This document shows, piece by piece, positions 11,950 through 19,651 of a stretch of DNA of 19,651 bases. The position numbers were made by a program, and so were the translations under genes. A model generated the notes under the pieces. That model had not been told where the DNA came from and made no database searches. It saw only the letters and a program-made list of their open reading frames with translations. This DNA is from JAICIG01 sp035532215 (GTDB taxonomy: Bacteria > Planctomycetota > Planctomycetia > Pirellulales > JAICIG01): NCBI GenBank assembly GCA_035532215.1, contig DATKRK010000007.1:1-19651 (forward strand), in the 5' to 3' direction. The first letter of the stretch is position 1. Every line of letters begins with the position of its first letter.

Positions 11950-12420
11950 ACCACGAGCGAAATTTCCGCAGCCAGGGCAATGTCGCCGCGGCCGAGCCGC
12001 CCCGCAGTTCGCGCGAAAGCCTGCTGACGGCGGACGATTTGTACCTGTTCAACCAGGGGACGCACGTTCAACTTTACGACAAGCTGGGAGCGCACCTGCG
12101 CACGCTCGACGGGGCGCCGGGCGTGCAGTTCGCCGTCTGGGCGCCCAACGCCCGCTCGGTGACGGTCCGATCCGGCGCCGCTGGCGATCGTCTGCAACTT
12201 TACGCCGATTCCGCGGCACAATTATCGCCTGGGCGTGCCCAGCGGCGGCTACTGGCGCGAAGTGCTCAACGGCGACGCTCACGATTACGGCGGCAGCGGA
12301 CAGGGCAACGCCGGCGGCGTCGAGGCCGCGCCTTTGCCGCAGCACGGCCGCCCCTGGTCGCTCAACATCACGCTGCCGCCGCTGGCGATGTTGATCTGGA
12401 AACCCGCCGCTTCGCACTAA
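11946..12420 (+). pseudogene. glgB: Remnant of 1,4-alpha-glucan branching enzyme with the catalytic core deleted
   Basis: The first ~75 codons (11946 to about 12170) encode the GlgB N-terminus, including LTADDLYLFNQGTH, YDKLGAH and VQFAVWAPNARSVTV, and stop where GDFNGW would follow. The next ~83 codons, in the +1 frame (about 12170 to the TAA at 12418-12420), encode the extreme GlgB C-terminus: PLAIVCNFTPIPRHNYRLG, VPSGGYWREVLNGDAHDYGG and LPPLAMLIWKP. The whole GH13 barrel between them is missing, about 570 residues against a 730-residue family norm, and the junction also shifts frame. Read straight through, the first frame would give a 220-residue nonsense-tailed product ending near 12608. 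The ATGA overlap with treS shows it was the last gene of the operon. It cannot be an active branching enzyme. An assembly collapse is the main alternative. Confidence 0.88.
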
Positions 12421-12426
12421 GTAGCA

Positions 12427-12443
12427 GGCACATTCCATGTGCC
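12427..12443. repeat. Short hairpin just after the glgB remnant
   Basis: GGCACAT-TCC-ATGTGCC forms a 7-bp stem starting 7 nt after the glgB stop. A weaker outer pair, GTAGC (12421-12425) with GCTAC (12454-12458), encloses it. It has no T tract, so it is not a classical terminator. It is more likely an intergenic repeat of the kind common in this window. Confidence 0.5.
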
Positions 12444-12468
12444 GTAAACAGCGCTACGGTTGGGCCAG

Positions 12469-12545
12469 AAAAAGGGGACATTCTGCTTTTCCGCCAGCGC
12501 GACTTGCCTTTCCGCGCCTCGCGAAAAGTAGAATGTCCCCTTTTT
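12469..12545. repeat. Inverted-repeat element with AAAAAGGGGACATTCT ends
   Basis: The 22-nt arms at 12469-12490 and 12524-12545 are reverse complements with one mismatch and enclose a 33-nt loop. The arm begins AAAAAGGGGACATTCT, and the element ends in TTTTT on the plus strand and likewise on the minus strand. The structure could act as a bidirectional terminator between the convergent glgB remnant and treY. The form also resembles non-autonomous REP/MITE elements. No transposase is present. Confidence 0.7.
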
Positions 12546-12998
12546 CACGCAAACGCGCCCCCTTCCCTCGCAATCAAGCGTTGCGGGGCCGGGGGGCTTC
12601 GAGTGTAGGCTTAGGCGGAAGGTCTATGCGGACCGTCCGAGAGCGTTTACTGACGAGCGGTTTTTTTCAAGCGATTGCCGTGGACCTGGACGCAGGGGGC
12701 ATGCCGGATCGACTACCGGCGCGGAGCCAGGAAAAACCAACTTGCGTTGGAACCGCCTCTTTCGCGCTCTCGACAAAGTGCCTCGCAGCCAGGCCGTGAG
12801 CCAGGCCGGCGGGCTGGCCGCCCGCCTCACACCGGTCGCTCGGGGAACTTCGAACCCGAGCACCATCTTTTACAGCCACGATTTCCTTTTGGGTCGGGGG
12901 TGGGTGGCTGATCCTTAACCCGGCCGAGATGACCGCCGCAGGCTCGCGGGCGTTTCGCACCCTACGGACCGGCGGTGAAACGCGCGAAACGCCAGGTA
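12546..12998. other. Intergenic stretch with no recognisable feature
   Basis: About 450 nt between two repeat elements. Several short open frames exist on both strands, but none has a Shine-Dalgarno site, recognisable protein motif or coding-like composition. I see no hairpin of note. It may be decayed sequence left by the event that truncated glgB, but nothing in it resembles GlgB. Confidence 0.4.
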
Positions 12999-13192
12999 GG
13001 CAAAGTTGCCTAGGTGGCGGAGTGAAGCTGCCGGAGTCGCAAATTTGCGCCTCTGCGGAGGAGCGGCAAAGTTGCCACTCCGCCGGAGTGAAGCTGCTAA
13101 AGTCGCAAATTTGCGACTTTTGCGGAGCCAAGCTGCAGAGGTGCAAATTTGCACCTTTTGCGGAGCCAAGCTGCTGCCGTGCAAATTTGCAC
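12999..13192. repeat. Array of six short palindromes at near-regular spacing
   Basis: Six palindromic cores occur in a row: GGCAA-AG-TTGCC (12999-13010), CGCAAATTTGCG (13038-13049), GGCAA-AG-TTGCC (13065-13076), a 22-nt perfect palindrome around CGCAAATTTGCG (13099-13120), AGGTGCAAATTTGCACCT (13139-13156) and GTGCAAATTTGCAC (13179-13192). Centre-to-centre spacings are 39, 27, 39, 38 and 38 nt. The intervening sequence is also repeated (GCGGAG, then GAAGCTG or CAAGCTG), so this is a diverged tandem array with unit about 38-39 bp. Arms outside the core differ between units but remain complementary. It lies between convergent genes. Confidence 0.8.
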
Positions 13193-13504
13193 AGCAGGCT
13201 TGCTTGGGGCGGCACGGGCCTGCGGCGGTCATCTCGGCGCCTAAGCTACGTTGTTCATCGGCCCCGCGCTCCCGTTGACTTGGGAGAGCGTGCGGGACCG
13301 ACGGGCAGTGTACATTAAATGGTCTATATGGTCAACCATATTTTATAAATATGTAGACGCGCGGGCGTAAGCAGACGTGCGGCGCAAAGCCTGTCGGGCA
13401 CGCCCTCTGGGGCGCCGTGCGAAATCGCGTCGCTTCACGCTTCTCGGAACGCCACCGGAGGGGCATTGCCTACTGGTTATTGAATGCTCGGTCTTTACTT
13501 TGGA
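13193..13504. other. Gene-free stretch with an AT-rich palindromic patch
   Basis: No convincing gene is present. From about 13310 to 13352 the sequence is strikingly AT-rich against the surrounding GC-rich DNA and contains the palindrome ATATGGT-CA-ACCATAT (13326-13341). It could be an operator or promoter-like site, but it sits between two convergent genes with no obvious gene to control. Short open frames downstream on both strands lack start signals and run through the 13505-13571 repeat, so I treat them as chance. Confidence 0.35.
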
Positions 13505-13571
13505 ACCACGGATCGCACGGATGGCACGGATTTTGAATTCCCATATCCGTGCCATCCGTGTAATCCGTGGT
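13505..13571. repeat. Inverted repeat with ACCACGGAT ends
   Basis: The 27-nt arms at 13505-13531 and 13545-13571 are reverse complements with a 2-nt difference and enclose a 13-nt loop. Each arm is itself a degenerate run of CACGGAT-like words. Arms of this ACCACGGAT..CACGGAT kind are familiar as dispersed intergenic palindromes in many bacterial genomes; that is from memory, not a search. It lies 63 nt beyond the treY stop, so it may also shape the treY transcript end. Confidence 0.75.
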
Positions 13572-13633
13572 CGCCTTAAGTTAATTACCGAGTCGCACGA
13601 CGACCGGTCAGGGAAGTAATTCAACCCTCGATC

Positions 13634-16546
13634 CTAACTGCGGCAGAGCAAGGCCGCCGGAAACAAGCCGAACGCTTGCTCGACGCTCAGTCGCGAAACG
13701 TCGGCGCCGGCGTCCTCCGCCTCGTGGATGGCGCCGGTGAACAAGTTTCGCCAACGCCTGGCCGGCCAGGGCAACCGCAGCGAGGTCTCCGCCCAGACGC
13801 CCTCTTTCCAGGCCGGGCGATCGAGCTGCTGCACGTGCAGCGTGCAGCGCGGCACGACGACCAGCGCCATGTCGTCGCCCTGGACCCGCGCGAAGGCGCA
13901 AAGGCGATCGGCCAGCGGCCCCTCGGCCTCCAGCGGAACGTAGTCGCCCTGTTGAAACAACGCGGCGTGCTGGCGGCGGAAGTTCAAGGTCTGAAACGTG
14001 ACGTACAGCTTGATGCGGCCGTCGCGCCAGTGTTCTTGCAGATCGGCGGTTAGCGTTCTCAAGTCGCCGCCGGCCCGGGCCTCGAGTTCCTCCAAGTACG
14101 CCCGCCGCAAACGAAAATCGACGGGGCGCCGGTTGTCGGGGTCGACCAGGCTGAAATCCCACAGTTCCATGCCTTGATAGAAGTCGGGCATGCCCGGTAC
14201 GCACATCTTCAGCAAGGTCTGCGAGAGCCCGTTGTGGGCGCCGTGTACGGCCAGGGGCGCTTGAAACGCGGCCAAATCTCGGAGGAATTCGTTCTGCTCT
14301 TCGGGAGACAAGGCCGCGTCGACGAAGGCGCGCACGGCCGCTTCGTACTCTTCGTTGGGGCTGGTCCAACTGGTGTTGAGCTTGGCCTCGCGCAGCGCCT
14401 TGAGCATGAATTGCTGGATTCTGGCCGTAAAGGCCTCGTGGCGCCGGTCATCCATCGGTTCCAAGGGCCAGGCCCCGACGAGCGTCTGGTACAACAGATA
14501 TTCTTCGTTGCCGCTGGGCGTCTCGTTGCCGTCCAGTTCGGTCTTGTGGGGCGCGTTCATGCTCCGCCACCGCAAGATCGCCGCCTCCCATTCTTCCGAG
14601 CACTCGGAGAGCACGTTGAGCCGGGCCCGCATGTCCTCGCTGCGCTTGGTGTCGTGCGTGGAAGAGGCCAGCATGGTATGCGGCCAACGCGCCAGCCGCT
14701 CGGCGTTCTTGCGATGGAACTGTTCGAGCGACGCGCCGAAGGCTTCCGGATCGCCGCCGACCTCGGTCAACGACAACAGCGGGAAATCGCGGTAAAAGGC
14801 CGTGTCCTCCAGCCCCTTGGCGATCACCGGTCCGGTCAATTGCTGGAACCGCAGCACGAACTCCAACCGCTCGTCGCGCTGCGTTTCGTCGAGATGCGGC
14901 GGGTGCTCGAGCAACAGCACCGAACCGATGAAATCGAAGATCGAAGCGTTCAATTCCGGGTTGCGCCGCTTGGCCAGCCGCAGCGCGGCCGTGATGCGGC
15001 GGCGGTCGTCCCCCTCGACCTTTTCGGCGCCGGGACGAATATAGGAGCGATAGACCGGAAAGCAGGCGATCACCTCGCGCAACGCCCGCCGCAACGACGA
15101 ATGCGTGAAATCTCGCGACCAGCGATGCGCCTCCGAAATGCGATCCAACCGGCGAGCCAGCACGTGCAGCTCGCTCGACATCGAGACTTCGAGAATCGTC
15201 TTCTTGCTCTCGTAGGCCACGTCGCGAAAACGATCGAAGACGCCCGTGAAGCGCGCATACGCCGATCTCATCGCCGCAGCGGCCGAGCGCTCGACGAACA
15301 CCCCGTTCGCCAGATTCAAGTAGTCGTAGCCGGTCGTGCCCGACACGGCCCACGACTCGGGCAGCGCTTCGTCGGACGCCAGGATTTTTTCCGCCACGAC
15401 GTAGATCGCCAGCGGCTCGGGACGCTCTGCCGGCGGCAGCGCCGCCAGGTCCTCGCGCCCGATGGCGCGCAAGTATTCGTCCTGCAGATCGGCGAAATAG
15501 CGCTCGGGATCTTGCAGGCCGTCGGGATGATCGATTCGCAAGCCGGTGACCCAGCCTTCGGCGGCGAAGCGAAACACCAGTTCGTGCGTGGTGCGAAAGA
15601 CGGCCGGGTCTTCGACGCGGATCGCCGCCAGCTCGTTGATGTCGAAAAAGCGGCGGTAGTTGATCTCGTCGGAAGCCACGCGCCAGAAGCTCAGGCGATA
15701 GGCTTGCTCGGCCAGCAGCGCTTCGAGCCGGTCGAAGCTGCGCGGATCGCCCGGGGCGCCGTTGAACTCGTCGATCGCCGCATCGAGCGCCTCGCGGATG
15801 ACGGGGCTCGATTCCAACAGTTGCGACAAGCGGCGCGGCGCGACCTCGCGTTCGAGCTGCCGCTGGTGGACCTTTTCCGGATCCTGATCGGTCAGATCGG
15901 GCAGGTTGCGCAGCGAGAGCGTAATGCTCTCCAGATCGGTCCATTGCGGATCGGTCGTTTCCAGCCGGCCGACCAGATTATGTTGAACCAATTCCAGGAT
16001 TCTCGCCCAACTTCGCGGATTCAGCGGAAACCGCCGATCGTAGTAAGTCAGCAAAAAGATCCCGTCGGCAAAGGCGACCTTGAGTTCCTGGCTTTCCAGC
16101 ACCTTGCCGTACTGATCGCCCAAAAACGGCAGCAGCACGCGATGCTTGAGCTCTTCCTTGGGCGGGTTCCAGTCGACGTCGAAGAACTTGGCGTAGGGCG
16201 ACGACTCGCCGTTTTCCAGCACGTCTTGCCAAAGGCGATTGGCCGGATCGTTGATGCCCATGTGATTGGGCACCACGTCCATCAGCAAGCCCATCTCGTG
16301 CGCGGCTAATTCCGCCGCGAAATCGCGAAAATCGTCTTCCGTGCCGAAATCGGGGCTGACGCAGGTATGGTCGACGACGTCGTAGCCGTGCAAACTGAAT
16401 TCGCCAGCCCGGAACAGCGGCGAAGCGTAGGCGTCGCTGATGCCCAGTCGGGCGAGATAATCCACGAGTTCTTTGGCGTCGCGAAAGCCGAATTGCGGGT
16501 TGAACTGCAAGCGGTAGGTCGCCAAGGGAACGCGGCAGGACGGCAT
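13634..16546 (-). CDS. treY: Malto-oligosyltrehalose synthase
   Basis: A 970-residue GH13_26 enzyme that isomerises the terminal alpha-1,4 linkage of maltodextrins to the alpha-1,1 trehalosyl bond, giving the TreZ substrate. It opens with the typical TYRLQFNPQFGF (10-21), YASPLFRAGEFSLHGYDVVDH and DVVPNHMG (90-97). Catalytic residues are visible: D339 in GLRIDHPDG, E386 in VVAEKILA and D632 in SSTHDTKRSED. KMCVPGMPDFYQGMELWDF lies near the C-terminus as usual. Length is slightly above the common 720-950 range, with an insertion-rich middle. The ATG at 16546 follows CGGAGAAG at somewhat long spacing; no better start is seen. It is convergent with the treZ-glgE-treS operon and separated from it by 1.2 kb of repeats, so it must have its own promoter, probably within the repeat-bearing stretch 16547-16978. 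Confidence 0.94.
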   Translation of the reverse strand: MPSCRVPLATYRLQFNPQFGFRDAKELVDYLARLGISDAYASPLFRAGEFSLHGYDVVDHTCVSPDFGTEDDFRDFAAELAAHEMGLLMDVVPNHMGINDPANRLWQDVLENGESSPYAKFFDVDWNPPKEELKHRVLLPFLGDQYGKVLESQELKVAFADGIFLLTYYDRRFPLNPRSWARILELVQHNLVGRLETTDPQWTDLESITLSLRNLPDLTDQDPEKVHQRQLEREVAPRRLSQLLESSPVIREALDAAIDEFNGAPGDPRSFDRLEALLAEQAYRLSFWRVASDEINYRRFFDINELAAIRVEDPAVFRTTHELVFRFAAEGWVTGLRIDHPDGLQDPERYFADLQDEYLRAIGREDLAALPPAERPEPLAIYVVAEKILASDEALPESWAVSGTTGYDYLNLANGVFVERSAAAAMRSAYARFTGVFDRFRDVAYESKKTILEVSMSSELHVLARRLDRISEAHRWSRDFTHSSLRRALREVIACFPVYRSYIRPGAEKVEGDDRRRITAALRLAKRRNPELNASIFDFIGSVLLLEHPPHLDETQRDERLEFVLRFQQLTGPVIAKGLEDTAFYRDFPLLSLTEVGGDPEAFGASLEQFHRKNAERLARWPHTMLASSTHDTKRSEDMRARLNVLSECSEEWEAAILRWRSMNAPHKTELDGNETPSGNEEYLLYQTLVGAWPLEPMDDRRHEAFTARIQQFMLKALREAKLNTSWTSPNEEYEAAVRAFVDAALSPEEQNEFLRDLAAFQAPLAVHGAHNGLSQTLLKMCVPGMPDFYQGMELWDFSLVDPDNRRPVDFRLRRAYLEELEARAGGDLRTLTADLQEHWRDGRIKLYVTFQTLNFRRQHAALFQQGDYVPLEAEGPLADRLCAFARVQGDDMALVVVPRCTLHVQQLDRPAWKEGVWAETSLRLPWPARRWRNLFTGAIHEAEDAGADVSRLSVEQAFGLFPAALLCRS

Positions 16547-16796
16547 GGGATCGATCTTCTCCGTTGCGACGGATCGAAACGCCCGACCAGAAGGCCCTGG
16601 AAAGCGAGAAAAGCCCAGGGCGGCCTTAGCCGAGAAAGGGTTCGCGAGACGTCGGACGCCGATCTCGGCGCGGTCGTCGACGGGCTTGCGGGCGTCATTA
16701 TAGCGGCTGAAATCGCATGGGCCAACTCGCAGTCCTATCGGATGGCGATACCGTGTGCCCTAATGTTTATACATGAGGCAATTCGCCAAGCGGGGC

Positions 16797-16934
16797 AATT
16801 ACGGGTTCCTCTTCTCTGTTCCGGCTGCGGCAGGCGTTGCAAGGGGGCAAGTAAAGCTGCATCGAGACGGATGGCATGCAAACGAAGGCCACAACCTCGG
16901 AACCATCTGGAACAGAGAAGAGGAACCCGTAATT
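16797..16934. repeat. 138-bp element with perfect 26-nt terminal inverted repeats
   Basis: Positions 16797-16822 and 16909-16934 are perfect reverse complements over 26 nt (AATTACGGGTTCCTC at the outer end). They enclose 86 nt without a convincing gene. Size, perfect terminal inverted repeats and lack of coding capacity fit a MITE-like non-autonomous element or a long hairpin. It lies between the divergent end of treY and the ribosomal gene cluster. The short gene-free stretch 16547-16796 before it shows nothing else I can identify, though it must include upstream signals for treY. Confidence 0.75.
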
Positions 16935-16978
16935 CGATGCGGCCGCAAGCACAGCGAGCTATCGCAATTCGTAGCGCT

Positions 16979-17164
16979 TCAGAAGTCTTGCCGATCGTCG
17001 TCGCGCAGGCTTTTCGTGATCGTCGCAACCAGCACCAGCGCCGCAACCAAACAGGCCGCGGCGATCGCGCTGACGAACAGGCTCGTTCGCGGCGAAAACC
17101 CCAGCCAGCGAAAGGCGGCAAACACGATCGCGCACGCCGCCGTGAGCAGGAACAAAGTCCGCAA
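16979..17164 (-). CDS. Small two-helix membrane protein, unknown function
   Basis: I do not recognise this 61-residue protein. Two hydrophobic stretches are clear: about residues 4-22 (LFLLTAACAIVFAAFRWLGF) and 28-49 (TSLFVSAIAAACLVAALVLV). A charged tail follows (SLRDDDRQDF). This is the pattern of a small inner-membrane hairpin protein. The only usable start is a TTG at 17164 with no clear Shine-Dalgarno site. It starts 30 nt after the rpsI stop on the same strand and in the same frame, so it is probably read from the rplM-rpsI transcript. In-frame readthrough of the rpsI stop is possible but unsupported. The hydrophobic pattern is the only evidence that it is coding. Confidence 0.5.
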   Translation of the reverse strand: MRTLFLLTAACAIVFAAFRWLGFSPRTSLFVSAIAAACLVAALVLVATITKSLRDDDRQDF

Positions 17165-17194
17165 GCGAAATTGAGTTCGATTGGAAACGGGCGT

Positions 17195-17614
17195 TTAACG
17201 CTTGGAGAATTGCGTGCCGCGACGGGCGCCGCGGAGACCGTAGTGCTTGCGTTCTTTCATGCGGCTGTCGCGGGTCAGAAGGTTGGCGCCGCGCAGAGCA
17301 GGCTCCAGGCCGGAGTCGTAAGCCTTCAGCGCCCGGGCGATGCCGAGCTTGCAAGCGCCGGCTTGTCCCGTGTTGCCGCCGCCGTGAACGGTGACGATCA
17401 CGTCAACGCTGTTCATCCGCTCGGTCTCGACCAGCGGGGCCAAAGCGTTATTGAGGTCTTGCTCGTTCACGAAATAGTGGTCCGCAGCGCGGCCGTTGAT
17501 CGTGACCTTGCCATTGCCCGGCCGAACGCGAACGCGGGCCACGGAGGTTTTGCGGCGGCCCGTGCCCAGGGCGTCGCCGGTGCTTCGGACGGCGGGAATT
17601 TCGACGGTCGACAT
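17195..17614 (-). CDS. rpsI: 30S ribosomal protein S9
   Basis: A 139-residue ribosomal protein of the small-subunit head, whose C-terminal tail reaches the P-site tRNA. The family signature is complete: GTGRRKTSVARVRVRPGNG (17-35), the INGR motif and HGGGNTGQAGACKLGIARAL. It ends in the invariant KERKHYGLRGARRGTQFSKR tail. The N-terminus is about 10 residues longer than the Escherichia coli protein, which is common. It follows rplM, the conserved gene pair across bacteria, after a 103-nt spacer that holds a hairpin. The ATG at 17614 has only a weak purine stretch (GAGAAAG) upstream, so translation may depend on rplM. Confidence 0.97.
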   Translation of the reverse strand: MSTVEIPAVRSTGDALGTGRRKTSVARVRVRPGNGKVTINGRAADHYFVNEQDLNNALAPLVETERMNSVDVIVTVHGGGNTGQAGACKLGIARALKAYDSGLEPALRGANLLTRDSRMKERKHYGLRGARRGTQFSKR

Positions 17615-17637
17615 GGGTTAAGCTTTCTCGTGGTCGG

Positions 17638-17668
17638 TCCAAAATCGTTTTGGAGCGGCGATTTTGGA
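17638..17668 (-). promoter_or_regulatory. Hairpin in the rplM-rpsI spacer
   Basis: TCCAAAATCG (17638-17647) pairs perfectly with CGATTTTGGA (17659-17668) around an 11-nt loop. It lies in the 103-nt gap between rplM and rpsI. There is no T tract long enough for a terminator on the transcribed strand. It may stabilise or divide the mRNA; the role is inferred. Confidence 0.45.
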
Positions 17669-17717
17669 TTTCTGATTTCGGTGGCTTGGAATCCGGCCTT
17701 TTTCGAACGCGCCCGCC

Positions 17718-18152
17718 CTACTTAACGCCCAATTCCTTGGGTTCAGGCAGTTGCGCCTGGTGCGGGTGTTCGGGGCCGGCGTAGACCTTCAGTTTGGAGA
17801 GCATGGCGGCGGCCAGCTTGTTCTTGGGCAGCATGCGCCGCACGGCCTCGGCGATGATCTTCTCGGGCTTGTTGTCGCGGCGCTGGGCGGCCGTCTCGCT
17901 GCGCAGCCCCGTGTAGCCGGTGTACCAGGTGTATTTCTTCTGGTCCCATTTCTTGCCGGTGAAGGCGACTTTTTCCGCGTTGACCACCACGACGAAATCG
18001 CCCGTGTCGACGTGCGGAGTGTAGGTCGGGCGGTGCTTGCCCATCAGGATCATGGCGATGTCGGAAGCCAGCCGGCCGACCACCTTGTCGGTCGCGTCGA
18101 CGACCCACCATTTCTTTTCGAGTTCGCCCGGCTTGGCCATGTAAGTCTTCAT
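17718..18152 (-). CDS. rplM: 50S ribosomal protein L13
   Basis: A 144-residue large-subunit protein that binds early in 50S assembly. The family signature is clear: WWVVDATDKVVGRLAS (15-30), MGKHRPTYTPHVDTGDFVVV, NAEKVAFTGKKWDQKKYT and the AVRRMLPKNKL motif near residue 105. Length matches the family. The ATG at 18152 is used; a second ATG four codons in (MAKPGEL) is possible. The purine-rich GAGCGAG upstream is a weak ribosome site. The gene heads the rplM-rpsI pair and diverges from pntAA with an 82-nt gap, so both promoters must be in this gap or overlap neighbouring coding sequence. Confidence 0.97.
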   Translation of the reverse strand: MKTYMAKPGELEKKWWVVDATDKVVGRLASDIAMILMGKHRPTYTPHVDTGDFVVVVNAEKVAFTGKKWDQKKYTWYTGYTGLRSETAAQRRDNKPEKIIAEAVRRMLPKNKLAAAMLSKLKVYAGPEHPHQAQLPEPKELGVK

Positions 18153-18162
18153 GTTTGCTCGC

Positions 18163-18179
18163 TCGTTTTCGAGAAACGA
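18163..18179 (-). promoter_or_regulatory. Possible leader hairpin of rplM
   Basis: On the minus strand TCGTTT-CTCGA-AAACGA forms a 6-bp stem ending 10 nt before the rplM start. L13 operons in some bacteria have autoregulatory leaders. This stem is short and I cannot match it to a known class, so a chance structure is possible. Confidence 0.25.
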
Positions 18180-18234
18180 CTAATTTACCGCTTACGGCTT
18201 GCCAGTTCAAGGCGTGCGCCGTAACTTGGGAGCC

Positions 18235-19419
<1,185 letters not shown>

Positions 19420-19440
19420 CGGACCTTCGCGCGCCATGGA

Positions 19441-19651
19441 GGTCCGGGCGCGCTCGCCCGCTCTGCTGGAGGCCCGGGCGCCCTCGCCCGCTTTACTGGA
19501 GCCCCGGGCGCACTCGCCCGCTCTGCTGGAGGTCCGGGCGCCCTCGCCCGATTTCCCGGAGGCCCGGGCGCCCTCGCCCGATTTCCTGGAGGCCCGGGCG
19601 CCCTCGCCCGATTTCCTGGAGGCCCGGGCGCCCTCGCCCGATTTCCTGGAG
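19441..19651 (+). repeat. Tandem repeat of 30-bp units
   Basis: Seven head-to-tail 30-bp units fill the window from 19441 and continue past its end. Each contains CCGGGCGCCCTCGCCCG or a close variant followed by a short T-rich segment and GGA. Units 5-7 are identical, while units 1-4 differ at several positions, so homogenisation is strongest at the distal end. Thirty is a multiple of three, and an open frame from ATG 19436 reads decapeptides of the form EARAPSPDFL without a stop. I see no Shine-Dalgarno site for that ATG and do not call a gene. The array separates pntAA from its expected downstream partner genes. Confidence 0.9.

Noticed and set aside
12624..12866. Short frames between the glgB remnant and the palindrome array
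   Set aside because: No motif, start signal or similarity to GlgB or any other family that I can recognise.
12999..13192. CRISPR-like array
   Set aside because: Palindromes are too short, the intervening sequence is itself repeated, one interval is irregular and no cas gene is nearby.
13343..13624. Short frames on both strands across 13343-13624
   Set aside because: Both run through the ACCACGGAT inverted repeat and derive their repetitive arginine-isoleucine peptides from it.
14174..16309. Plus-strand frame of 711 residues opposite treY
   Set aside because: No domain recognised; treY on the other strand is complete with its catalytic triad.
19441..19651. CRISPR array at the window end
   Set aside because: It is a direct 30-bp tandem repeat with no spacers.

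Overview
The window is high-GC bacterial chromosome with GTG/TTG starts alongside ATG, long GC-biased antisense ORFs, and gene-poor gaps filled with palindromic repeats. It most resembles a planctomycete (Planctomycetota, perhaps Pirellulales). That placement is inferred from gene style and repeat style; there is no rRNA or marker phylogeny here.

Layout. 1-876 has no convincing gene and carries several families of nested inverted repeats. 877-1758 (minus) is a fumarylacetoacetate-hydrolase-family enzyme. It diverges from 2040-4313 (plus), a cyclic-di-GMP type protein: degenerate HD-GYP domain, PAS, intact GGDEF (GGEEF) and an unrecognised C-terminal domain. 4395-12420 (plus) is an alpha-glucan/trehalose operon: treZ, glgE, a treS-maltokinase fusion, and a remnant of glgB whose catalytic core has been deleted. 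12421-13633 has no convincing gene and holds three unrelated inverted-repeat elements and an array of regularly spaced short palindromes. 13634-16546 (minus) is treY, convergent with the operon. 16547-16978 holds a perfect 26-nt inverted-repeat element. 16979-18152 (minus) is rplM-rpsI followed by a small two-helix membrane protein. 18235-19419 (plus) is pntAA, the soluble alpha-1 subunit of a split NAD(P) transhydrogenase. 19441-19651 is a 30-bp tandem repeat that runs off the window edge.

How the genes fit together. TreS isomerises trehalose and maltose, its fused kinase domain makes maltose-1-phosphate, and GlgE polymerises that into linear alpha-1,4-glucan. TreY and TreZ convert chain ends back to trehalose. 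All these enzymes have intact catalytic residues, so the locus encodes a closed trehalose-glucan cycle. The branching enzyme that normally completes the GlgE pathway is broken here, so either another glgB exists elsewhere or the product stays mostly linear. The deletion and the repeat elements are the most notable things in the window. I found no CRISPR array, phage, complete IS element, tRNA or rRNA.
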